A stretch of 64,000 bases of DNA from Cyclobacteriaceae bacterium. GTDB lineage: Bacteria; Bacteroidota; Bacteroidia; Cytophagales; Cyclobacteriaceae. The stretch lies in contig JAEUUJ010000051.1 of the NCBI GenBank assembly GCA_016786495.1, positions 161,045 through 225,044 on the forward strand. The letters run 5' to 3'. A program made the position numbers and the translations under genes. Positions 45,862 to 52,897 of the stretch are shown here, in pieces; positions within the stretch are counted from its first letter, which is position 1; the number at the start of each line of letters is the position of its first letter. The notes beneath the pieces were generated by a model. It did no database searches. It was given only the letters and a program-made list of their open reading frames with translations, and was not told the origin of the DNA.

Positions 45862-46845
45862 ATGAGCAACACAACTGTACTATCACCGGAAAAACGCAGT
45901 AAACCTGTCCTGAAACAGGAGATTGCCTTTATCATTGTTCACCTGCTGCCCCTGGGCGCTTTATGGACCGGAGCCACGCTGTTCGACTGGATTCTATGCG
46001 TTGCTTTGTACGTAGGCCGTATGCTGTGGGTAACGGGCGGCTATCACCGGTACTTTGCGCATAAGTCGTATCGTACGTCACGCTGGTTTCAGTTTGTAAT
46101 CGCCTGGCTCGCGCAAACATCTGCACAAAAGGGAGCATTGTGGTGGGCAGCACATCACCGCCATCACCATCGCCACAGCGATACACCGGCTGATCCGCAT
46201 TCAATGAAAATTTATGGTTTCTGGTATTCGCATGTGGGCTGGATTGTTGGTCCTGATTTTAAAGAAACAGATTATAAGGTAATTGGCGACTACGCGAAAT
46301 ATCCTGAGTTGATGTGGCTTAATAAGTATCACCTGATTCCACCAACCGTGTTGGCATTGACAGTCATGGCGCTGGGCGGATGGGTAAACGGAGGAAGCGT
46401 GCTTGCCATGTTTACGTCTGCAGGTTTCTCTTCCTTGTTTATCGGATTCTTTTTAAGCACGGTTATTCTGTATCACGGAACGTTCTCCATTAATTCGATC
46501 ATGCATAAGTTCGGCAAGCAACGCTACAATACCGGCGATGAGTCGCGGAACAGTTTATGGCTTGCGTTGCTCACGCTGGGCGAAGGCTGGCATAATAACC
46601 ACCACTACTATGAAACCAGCAGCCGCCAGGGATTTTTCTGGTGGGAAGTGGATTTCACCTGGTACATGTTAAGGGGTTTGCAGGCGGTGGGATTGATTCA
46701 CGACCTGAAAGGCGTGCCTGACCATATTAAGTTTTCAAAAGACAAAGACCATGCGAAAGAGCTTCGGAAGCAGTACGATGCTTCGCGGCCTCCCGTGAAA
46801 CCAGCTTCTGAAAAGTCCGTTGAAGAAGAGCATGCAATCCAATGA
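45862..46845 (+). CDS. Acyl-CoA desaturase (membrane fatty-acid desaturase)
   Basis: Introduces a double bond, probably delta-9, into fatty acids. The 327-aa product shows the three histidine boxes: HRYFAH (in GGYHRYFAHKSYRTS), HRHHH (AAHHRHHHRHSDT), and HNNHH (GEGWHNNHHYYETS), with four membrane helices between them. It has a good Shine-Dalgarno site. The downstream DUF1572 gene overlaps it by 14 bp. The 216-bp upstream gap has no promoter I can assign with confidence. Confidence 0.93.
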   Translation: MSNTTVLSPEKRSKPVLKQEIAFIIVHLLPLGALWTGATLFDWILCVALYVGRMLWVTGGYHRYFAHKSYRTSRWFQFVIAWLAQTSAQKGALWWAAHHRHHHRHSDTPADPHSMKIYGFWYSHVGWIVGPDFKETDYKVIGDYAKYPELMWLNKYHLIPPTVLALTVMALGGWVNGGSVLAMFTSAGFSSLFIGFFLSTVILYHGTFSINSIMHKFGKQRYNTGDESRNSLWLALLTLGEGWHNNHHYYETSSRQGFFWWEVDFTWYMLRGLQAVGLIHDLKGVPDHIKFSKDKDHAKELRKQYDASRPPVKPASEKSVEEEHAIQ

Positions 46846-47395
46846 AGAAAATTTTTTAGAGAGCTCGCGCAAGCTGTTTCGGTATTACAAATCGCAGGGA
46901 GAAAAAGCCATTGAGCAGCTCAGCGATGATCAGATTAACGCCCGGCCGAACGAAGCCAGTAACAGCATTGCTTTGATCGTTCACCACCTGAGCGGCAACA
47001 TGCTTTCGCGCTGGACGGATTTCCTCACCACCGATGGCGAGAAGTCGACCCGCAACCGGGAGGCCGAATTTGAAGAAGGCTACCCCGACAAAAAAACCAT
47101 GCTGGAGGCTTGGGAGCGGGGTTGGAAAGCACTGCTCGACACGCTGGATTCGCTGAAGCCGGCCGATTTACAGACCCTTATTTATATCCGGAACGAGGGC
47201 CAGACCGTATTGGAGGCTATCCAGCGGCAGTTGGCGCACTATCCGTTACACGTTGGGCAGATTTTATATCAGGCTAAGGCTTTGAAAGGCAGCGAATTTC
47301 AGTCGTTGTCGATCCCAAAAGGCAACTCGGCCGCGTTCAATGCGCAAAAATTCAGCACAGAGAAGGCCAGAAAGCACTTTACAGACACGCATTAG
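46832..47395 (+). CDS. DUF1572 (DinB-like) protein
   Basis: The product starts at ATG 46832 (187 aa; MQSNEENFLESSRKLF), overlapping the desaturase by 14 bp. It has an all-helical DinB/DUF1572 core with the metal-site region IALIVHHLSGNML, and a later helix ARQLAHYPLHVGQILYQAK-like (QLAHYPLHVGQILYQAKAL). DUF1572 members are DinB-superfamily proteins of unknown function, possibly metal-dependent thiol enzymes. The overlap suggests translational coupling with the desaturase. Confidence 0.85.
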   Translation: MQSNEENFLESSRKLFRYYKSQGEKAIEQLSDDQINARPNEASNSIALIVHHLSGNMLSRWTDFLTTDGEKSTRNREAEFEEGYPDKKTMLEAWERGWKALLDTLDSLKPADLQTLIYIRNEGQTVLEAIQRQLAHYPLHVGQILYQAKALKGSEFQSLSIPKGNSAAFNAQKFSTEKARKHFTDTH

Positions 47396-47453
47396 ATTTG
47401 GAATTTCAGGGCAGCCAGTTAAATTTGCACTCCCTTTAGGGGGCATTCCAAAA

Positions 47454-47527
<74 letters not shown>

Positions 47528-47540
47528 AGTTTAAGAAAGA

Positions 47541-47568
47541 AAGTGTGGGCTTAACCTCACACTTTTTT
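47541..47568 (+). terminator. Terminator after tRNA-Gly
   Basis: AAGTGTG pairs with CACACTT around a short loop, followed by a run of T (ACTTTTTTAT), immediately after the tRNA-Gly gene and before tRNA-Leu. Confidence 0.8.
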
Positions 47569-47584
47569 ATTTAACGCACTACTC

Positions 47585-47670
47585 GCCCGGGTGGTGGAAT
47601 TGGTAGACACGCAGGACTTAAAATCCTGTGGCTAGTAATAGCTGTACGGGTTCAAGTCCCGTCCTGGGTA
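47585..47670 (+). tRNA. tRNA-Leu (anticodon TAA)
   Basis: An 86-base cloverleaf with a long variable arm, as expected for leucine. Acceptor GCCCGGG pairs with CCTGGGT (two G-T pairs), the anticodon loop is ACTTAAAAT (TAA), and the T-arm is CGGGTTCAAGTCCCG. CCA is not encoded. A terminator follows. The 3' third is duplicated downstream (47738-47824). Confidence 0.95.
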
Positions 47671-47671
47671 C

Positions 47672-47707
47672 AAAGCCTGATGTGAGAGCGTCAGGCTTTT
47701 TGTTTTT
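47672..47707 (+). terminator. Terminator after tRNA-Leu
   Basis: AAAGCCTGA (47672-47680) pairs with TCAGGCTTT (47691-47699), followed by TTTGTTTTT. An identical copy lies at 47786-47821 within the duplicated segment. Confidence 0.85.
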
Positions 47708-47745
47708 GATGACTTAAAGATTGCATCGGGTAGTAGTTGTACGGG

Positions 47746-47764
47746 CCTGCCTGCCGCAGGCAGG
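47746..47764. repeat. 19-bp GC-rich palindrome (REP-like)
   Basis: CCTGCCTG - CCG - CAGGCAGG is a perfect inverted repeat inserted in the T-arm of the tRNA-Leu duplicate. Short palindromes of this composition recur in several Bacteroidota genomes, so it may be a member of a dispersed family; only one copy is in this window. Confidence 0.7.
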
Positions 47765-47785
47765 TTCAAGTCCCGTCCTGGGTAC

Positions 47786-47821
47786 AAAGCCTGATGTGAG
47801 AGCGTCAGGCTTTTTGTTTTT
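47786..47821 (+). terminator. Duplicate copy of the tRNA-Leu terminator
   Basis: An exact copy of 47672-47707, with the same stem and T-run, downstream of the partial tRNA-Leu copy. Confidence 0.75.
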
Positions 47822-47908
47822 GATCGGTTAACTCTTCACCAATCTACCGTAATCACGGTATGGCATCACCAGCATTATTAATCGTTCTTGCCCTACAATC
47901 CTGAAAGT

Positions 47909-48343
47909 ATGCTACACTACATCCTCATCCCCGTTGCCATTGTGTTACTGGTATTGTTCGGCCGCTGGGTATCCCGCCAGCAAAAGAAGCGGTTGCAAAA
48001 AGCCGAAGAATTTTATGAACTACCCCAGATCAAAGCCTTACTCCATGCAGGTTTCCGAAAAGATAATGACGCAGTCATCGGGATGATTCATAATTACCCG
48101 GCAGGCGTGTACTGCTGGTTTGATGTAACCGGCACGCGCTACTTCACGTATCTCAGTTGCAGGCGCCCCACGTTTTCATCGGTTTATGCCATCAGCGAAA
48201 AGTATCACGACAAAGAACGCATCCGGATCAAAAATGGAGCGCTCGAACAGGAGCTTGATCAAATAGATGGCGACACGCTGGCAAACAGTTTCGCACGCTT
48301 GCAGGAAGTTGCGGGTATTGAAAAGCTCGAACCCTTAGATTGA
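47909..48343 (+). CDS. Small membrane-anchored protein of unknown function
   Basis: The 144-aa product, from ATG 47909, has a single N-terminal membrane helix (HYILIPVAIVLLVLFGRWV) and a soluble domain with a strand-rich centre (GVYCWFDVTGTRYFTYLSC). A TACCGT/ACGGTA inverted repeat (47845-47860) lies in its upstream region. The stop overlaps the following TTG-start gene (TTGA), suggesting coupling. No family is recognised. Confidence 0.7.
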   Translation: MLHYILIPVAIVLLVLFGRWVSRQQKKRLQKAEEFYELPQIKALLHAGFRKDNDAVIGMIHNYPAGVYCWFDVTGTRYFTYLSCRRPTFSSVYAISEKYHDKERIRIKNGALEQELDQIDGDTLANSFARLQEVAGIEKLEPLD

Positions 48344-48741
48344 ACAGCGAACTTCTAACGCATTTGTATAAAACCGTGAGAACCTACGCGACGATCCAAC
48401 ACCACGAAAACACCCTCCTGCAGGCCATGCTTGCGCATGATGTTGAAAAACTTGATGCCCTGCTGCACGATGATTTATTATTCATCACCCCTGACGGACA
48501 AACAGTAACGAAAGCTATGGATTTGGACGCGCATCGTAAGGGGCTTATGGTAATTGAACGAGTCGCAACTGTCATTGAACAGATCAATATCATCGGTGAT
48601 AACGCTGTGGTTACGCTGGTGATGAATACAAAAGGTAAAATGATTGATATGCCGATCGAAGGCAGGTTCCGGTATATCCGCGTGTGGAAAAAGCTGGGTG
48701 CCGACTTCAAGGTGATAGGCGGAAGTTGTACCGCACTGTGA
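48340..48741 (+). CDS. NTF2-like (DUF4440) protein
   Basis: The product (133 aa from TTG 48340, or 121 from GTG 48376) has the SnoaL/NTF2-like cone fold: a first helix with ENTLLQAMLAHDVEKLDALLHDDLLFITPDG, in two parts, then strands AVVTLVMNTKGKMID and GRFRYIRVWKKLG. DUF4440 proteins include small-molecule binding and enzyme-like members; function is not determinable. The TTG overlaps the previous stop by 4 bases. Confidence 0.78.
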   Translation: MNSELLTHLYKTVRTYATIQHHENTLLQAMLAHDVEKLDALLHDDLLFITPDGQTVTKAMDLDAHRKGLMVIERVATVIEQINIIGDNAVVTLVMNTKGKMIDMPIEGRFRYIRVWKKLGADFKVIGGSCTAL

Positions 48742-48792
48742 TGCAACCTTTGTGATACCACCTCGTCTTTAGCGGAGTCAAACGTCATCAAC

Positions 48793-49716
48793 ATGAAATT
48801 TCATTCCATCTTAATCGCCTGTACCCTGATTGCTGGTGTAACCCATGCGCAAAACCGCGATCCGCTCAAAACCGAAATTATTACGTCCGATATCGACAAC
48901 TTCTGGATCGCTTTCGAAACCGCGAAGCCCGATTTTAACCCCGAAGTTTTTCAAACCCTGTACCTCGATAAAGGATCGAACGGTATAAAGGGTTTTACGC
49001 CCGGCCGCATCAGGAATGCCGAAAATCTGGCAAAGCGCGTAAAGGGTCGCATCAAGTATTACAGCTCCATTAAACCAAGCACCGATAAAATTCCCGGCAT
49101 GAAGGATGACATCCGCAAAAGCCTGGTGAAGCTGAAAGAACTTTATCCCGAGGCCATTTTTCCGCCCGTGTATTTTGTTATCGGTACCATGAGTTCCGGT
49201 GGAACGTCATCGGATGACGGGCTGATTATTGGTGCCGAGATGTACGGCATGACTCCGGAAACTCCAAAAGACGAGCTTAACGAATGGCTGCTTTCCGTGT
49301 TAAAACCGGTGGAGGAAGTGCCCCACATTGTTGCCCACGAATTGATTCATTTTCAACAAACCTATGATGGCGGAACATTGCTTCAGGCGTGCCTAAAAGA
49401 AGGAAGTGCTGATTTTATTACGGAATTGATTTCGGGTAAGCACATCAACGGTCACGTACACGATTTCGCCAATCCAAAAGAGAAAGAACTCTGGCTGGAG
49501 TTTAAGGAGAAAATGTTTGAGAAAAATTACGATGGCTGGCTTTATAGTGCGGCACCGGGAAGACCAAACGATCTGGGTTACTGGATGGGCTACAAAATCA
49601 CCAAAGCGTATTATGAAAAGGCGAACGATAAAAAACAAGCGATTCGTGATATCTTGACGATTAAAGACGAGAAGCGATTTTTGAAAGAAAGTGGCTACGA
49701 AGAAAAATTTAAGTAA
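48793..49716 (+). CDS. Secreted zinc metalloprotease (DUF2268-like)
   Basis: The 307-aa product has a signal peptide (MKFHSILIACTLIAGVTHAQ) and a gluzincin-type HExxH: H182, E183 and H186 in IVAHELIHFQQ, with a downstream Glu in KEGSADFITELISG as third ligand. The family resembles predicted Zn-dependent proteases (DUF2268). Periplasmic or extracellular location is expected. The DUF1543 gene follows after 20 bp. Confidence 0.82.
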   Translation: MKFHSILIACTLIAGVTHAQNRDPLKTEIITSDIDNFWIAFETAKPDFNPEVFQTLYLDKGSNGIKGFTPGRIRNAENLAKRVKGRIKYYSSIKPSTDKIPGMKDDIRKSLVKLKELYPEAIFPPVYFVIGTMSSGGTSSDDGLIIGAEMYGMTPETPKDELNEWLLSVLKPVEEVPHIVAHELIHFQQTYDGGTLLQACLKEGSADFITELISGKHINGHVHDFANPKEKELWLEFKEKMFEKNYDGWLYSAAPGRPNDLGYWMGYKITKAYYEKANDKKQAIRDILTIKDEKRFLKESGYEEKFK

Positions 49717-49736
49717 TTGAATATCTTGTATCCACT

Positions 49737-50312
49737 ATGGGTACATCACAAAAACTTTTTATGATCATGCTCGGGGCCACACCTCCCGGCAGGCACATCG
49801 AACAACACGACATTTTTTTTGGTATTGGCTCGTCTTTGAAAGATCTCGCGGGTGACATGAAAGCGTTTTGGCCCGAGCCGGAACGAATTCATCTCGATGC
49901 ATGGCGTGAAGTGACAGTAGTGGAAAACTATCGGATTGCAGTTGTTCCCAAAGATCAACCCGCGAATCCCGCTGCGGTTAACAAAAAGCTCTTCTTCATC
50001 AACCTGGGTGGCTATCAGGAAAATAAATTCGAAGAACAGCATTATGTTTTACTTACCATAAAAGACGATCGCGCGGCTGCGTTTCGCGAAGCCAAAGACA
50101 CGTTGTTTTATAAGCAAAACAGTTTCGGTCCGGCTGGCAACTCGCACATCGATGATAAATACGGAGTAGATGTTGACGACCTGTATGAAATTGAAGATAT
50201 CCTGGCGCCCGCGTTAAAGGAAAAATACCGCATTGAACTCTGCCCGGCTTCGGGCGAGCCGGAAGATGAACTCCACCTCGGATATGTGAAGATGAGTACA
50301 CTGGAAAAGTAA
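49737..50312 (+). CDS. DUF1543 domain protein
   Basis: The 191-aa product matches DUF1543, a duplicated small-domain family, in LFMIMLGATPPGRHIEQHDIFF, AGDMKAFWPEPERIHLDAWREV-type segments (first repeat) and LFFINLGGYQENKFEEQHYVLL (second repeat). The two halves share the pattern of GxYxxx...EQHxxxF. Role unknown. A TATCTTG sequence 8 bases before the ATG is near the -7 consensus. Confidence 0.85.
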   Translation: MGTSQKLFMIMLGATPPGRHIEQHDIFFGIGSSLKDLAGDMKAFWPEPERIHLDAWREVTVVENYRIAVVPKDQPANPAAVNKKLFFINLGGYQENKFEEQHYVLLTIKDDRAAAFREAKDTLFYKQNSFGPAGNSHIDDKYGVDVDDLYEIEDILAPALKEKYRIELCPASGEPEDELHLGYVKMSTLEK

Positions 50313-50315
50313 TCC

Positions 50316-50459
50316 ATGTTACGCGAAGAAGTTATTGCAGCAGCTTCACCGTATGCAACTCCTGAAAAAATAGTTGAGTTGTGGCAGGAAATAGAGGCCT
50401 GCGGTCATGAAGCCGGAAGACACTACCACACGCTCGACCATTTTGAACATCTTCTGTAA
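50316..50459 (+). pseudogene. Truncated start of an HD-domain phosphohydrolase (COG4339-like)
   Basis: A 47-codon reading frame begins MLREEVIAAASPYATPEKIV and ends RHYHTLDHFEHLL then stop. The RHYHTLDHFEHLL segment fits the start of the COG4339 predicted metal-dependent HD hydrolases, which run to about 200 aa. Here it stops in the first helix, and no continuation in any frame of the next 130 bases was recognised. It is probably a relic left by deletion. It starts 3 bases after the DUF1543 stop. Confidence 0.55.
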
Positions 50460-50594
50460 GCAACATGCAAGAGGAGCTTGCTGCACTTTAAAAGCCTGGC
50501 TAACCCCGCATGCGGTATTTTACGTTCGTGAGCGTTCTTGATAACAACGTTATCGGCAACTCGGGTGTCTAATAACTATAATAACTAATATGTT

Positions 50595-51002
50595 ATGAGA
50601 GGATACCTGAAATTCTTAGCCCTGATTACTGCAATGCTCTCGGGCTGTTCTGACGACAACGAAAACGTAAAGCCAAAGACTACGCACGAAGTTGTGGAAA
50701 TTGCCGTGCTGGAAGCAGCCGCGACAGGCAAAGTGGGTGAGCAGTTTGAAATTCGTGTTCGAACCGTGCCGAACAATGGCTGCTGGGGTAATGTCAACGT
50801 AACGCTCTCCCAGGACGATGACCATCACTATACCCTCCGGGCAGACGGCACGTTCACGGTCAATAATCCGGGAGTTTGTCCGGATAATCTGATCGTAGAA
50901 GATACTATTATCCGCGTCAGCCCGTCCGTAGCAGGGGCTTACTACTTCAAGGCCAACAGCGAACCATACGTAGTTCTCCGCGACACGGTTGAAGTAGAGT
51001 AA
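50595..51002 (+). CDS. Small lipoprotein of unknown function
   Basis: The 135-aa product has a lipoprotein signal (MRGYLKFLALITAMLSGCSD; lipobox LSGC) and a mature beta-rich region with two cysteines that may pair (PNNGCWGNVNVTLS; NNPGVCPDNLIVED), resembling a small Ig-like fold. No known domain recognised. It is followed after 46 bp by the haemoglobin gene, which has its own promoter element. Confidence 0.7.
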   Translation: MRGYLKFLALITAMLSGCSDDNENVKPKTTHEVVEIAVLEAAATGKVGEQFEIRVRTVPNNGCWGNVNVTLSQDDDHHYTLRADGTFTVNNPGVCPDNLIVEDTIIRVSPSVAGAYYFKANSEPYVVLRDTVEVE

Positions 51003-51032
51003 CACAATTGTTATCAAACCGGTGTGCTGTGT

Positions 51033-51040
51033 TATCTTTG
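51033..51040 (+). promoter_or_regulatory. -7 promoter element immediately before the truncated haemoglobin gene
   Basis: TATCTTTG at 51033-51040 matches TAnnTTTG and ends 8 bases before ATG 51049, the same layout as mutS. An ATTG lies 22 bases upstream as a weak -33. The predicted mRNA has no leader or only one or two bases. Confidence 0.5.
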
Positions 51041-51048
51041 TACACAGC

Positions 51049-51426
51049 ATGCAAACTATTTTTGAACGTCTCGGGGAAACCAACCTCACGTTGCTTGTTC
51101 ACAACTTTTATGATCTGGTCTTTGCTGATCCGCAAATCAGCCGATTGTTTAAGACGGATAAAGAACTTATCAAAGAGAAGCAAAGGCTTTTCCTCACGCA
51201 GTTTTTTGGCGGTCCGCAGTTGTATTCCCGGCAATATGGTCATCCGCAGTTACGCGCGCGACATCTTCCGCACCCCATTGGTGACGATGATGCTGTGGCC
51301 TGGCTGTCGTGCATGAGCCGGGCGCTTGCTTCATTACCCGTGGAGGAATCACTCAAAGATGAGATTTTCAAAAAACTGGTTCCCACGGCAATGTTTATGG
51401 TGAATCGGGGTGACGGAAATGAATAA
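51049..51426 (+). CDS. Group II truncated haemoglobin
   Basis: The 125-aa product, from ATG 51049, matches trHbO. The proximal haem histidine is in RARHLPHPIG, and the group II signatures FFGGPQLYSRQYGHP and AWLSCM (with the G8 tryptophan) are present. It probably handles oxygen, nitric oxide or peroxide. The GH29 gene follows after 27 bp, so it may share the transcript or simply be adjacent. Confidence 0.92.
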   Translation: MQTIFERLGETNLTLLVHNFYDLVFADPQISRLFKTDKELIKEKQRLFLTQFFGGPQLYSRQYGHPQLRARHLPHPIGDDDAVAWLSCMSRALASLPVEESLKDEIFKKLVPTAMFMVNRGDGNE

Positions 51427-51453
51427 ACTGTACAGGTTTTGTAATTTGTGCAG

Positions 51454-52896
51454 ATGATCTCACGCTCACTCAACCTCCTCGCGCCAGCGCTTTTATTCTT
51501 GTTATCATGTCAGGACCGGGTTGTTGAACCACCGGCTCCGTCGGGCCCGATACCTTCCGCAGCACAGGTTGCGTGGCACGAAATGGAACTGAACGCATTT
51601 GTTCATTTCACCACCAACACCTTTACCGACAAAGAATGGGGTTATGGGGATGAAGATCCATCGATTTTCAACCCAACTGCTTTTAATGCCGATCAATGGG
51701 TGACCACCTTTAAAGATGCCGGCTTTCGGGGTGTAATTCTTACCTGCAAACATCACGATGGATTTTGCCTGTGGCCTTCAAAATTTACCGAACACTCCGT
51801 GAAAAACAGTCCGTTTAAAAAGGATGTGGTGAAAGAAGTTGCGGATGCATGTAAACGTCATGGACTGAAGTTTGGGATTTATGTTTCTCCGTGGGATCGT
51901 AATCATGCACAGTATGGCTCACCTGAATACGTACAATACTATCGGAATCAGTTACAGGAGTTGTTTACGAACTACGGACCAATCTTTGAAATGTGGTTTG
52001 ATGGTGCGAACGGTGGCGATGGATTTTATGGCGGCAAGCGCGAAGCCCGTAAAATTAATGGCAGCACGTATTACGATTGGCCAACAACGCTAAACCTGGT
52101 GCGTGAAGCTGAGTCCGAAGTGATTTTCTTCAGTGATGCCGGCCCGGGCGTGCGTTGGGTAGGGAATGAGCGTGGCGTTGCCGGCGAAACGAATTGGAAT
52201 ACGATCACACCCGACACGCTGTTTGCAGGAAAAGGTGGCATTGAAAATTTATTAAATACCGGTTCTGAAAATGGTACACACTGGATTCCGGCAGAAGTAG
52301 ACGTTTCGATCCGGCCTGGCTGGTTCTACCATGCAAAAGAAGACTCCATGGTTAAAACGCCCGAGCAACTGGTTGAAATCTATCTTACTTCCGTGGGTCG
52401 CGGATCAACCTTGTTGCTCAATGTTCCGCCCGACAGACGCGGGTTGATTCACGAAAATGATGTTCAGACACTGGCGCAGTGGCGGGCGCTGTTGAATGAA
52501 CGATTTAAAACAAATCTGGCAGCCGATGCAAAAGTTACTGCTTCCGCAGTGCGCGGAGATTCAAAGCAATTCGCAGGGGAAAATGTAAAAGATAATAATC
52601 CGGAAACATATTGGACGTTAAACGATTCCGAACGTTCCGGAACAATTGAATTCTCGTTCGGTGAGCAACGACTTGTGCAATATGTACTGTTACAGGAGTA
52701 TATTAAGCTGGGCCAGCGGGTTAAATCGTTTACCATAGAAGCCAAAACGAATGATGGCTGGAAGAAAATCGGAGCAGGCACTACCATTGGATACAAGCGA
52801 ATCATCAAGGTCGATCCGGTTGAGGCTAGTTCGGTTCGCATCTCCATCAACGATGCAAAAGCTTGTCCGGTAATATCAACCATCGAATTGTTCTAG
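51454..52896 (+). CDS. GH29 alpha-L-fucosidase lipoprotein
   Basis: Removes L-fucose from glycans. The product (480 aa from ATG 51454) starts with a lipoprotein signal (MISRSLNLLAPALLFLLSC). The GH29 domain (about 30-350) has the nucleophile Asp183 in EMWFDGANGGDG, plus HHDGFCLWPSKFTEHS and IYVSPWDRN. The C-terminal 120 residues look like an F5/8 type C carbohydrate-binding domain. It resembles the narrower-specificity GH29-B branch. It precedes a GH35 beta-galactosidase by 1 bp, suggesting joint digestion of fucosylated galactosides. Confidence 0.93.
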   Translation: MISRSLNLLAPALLFLLSCQDRVVEPPAPSGPIPSAAQVAWHEMELNAFVHFTTNTFTDKEWGYGDEDPSIFNPTAFNADQWVTTFKDAGFRGVILTCKHHDGFCLWPSKFTEHSVKNSPFKKDVVKEVADACKRHGLKFGIYVSPWDRNHAQYGSPEYVQYYRNQLQELFTNYGPIFEMWFDGANGGDGFYGGKREARKINGSTYYDWPTTLNLVREAESEVIFFSDAGPGVRWVGNERGVAGETNWNTITPDTLFAGKGGIENLLNTGSENGTHWIPAEVDVSIRPGWFYHAKEDSMVKTPEQLVEIYLTSVGRGSTLLLNVPPDRRGLIHENDVQTLAQWRALLNERFKTNLAADAKVTASAVRGDSKQFAGENVKDNNPETYWTLNDSERSGTIEFSFGEQRLVQYVLLQEYIKLGQRVKSFTIEAKTNDGWKKIGAGTTIGYKRIIKVDPVEASSVRISINDAKACPVISTIELF

Positions 52897-52897
52897 C

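Larger units (their letters stand above)
47729..47824 (+). repeat. Partial tRNA-Leu duplicate carrying a 19-bp palindrome
   Basis: Bases 47765-47824 are an exact 60-base copy of 47651-47710, and TGTACGGG at 47738-47745 repeats 47643-47650, so the copy covers the T-arm, acceptor 3' strand and terminator of tRNA-Leu. Weaker similarity runs back into the variable arm. Between the two blocks the copy has a 19-base insert, CCTGCCTGCCGCAGGCAGG (47746-47764), an 8-bp perfect inverted repeat with a CCG centre, absent from the real tRNA. The 5' two-thirds of the tRNA is not present. A functional tRNA cannot form. Confidence 0.9.
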
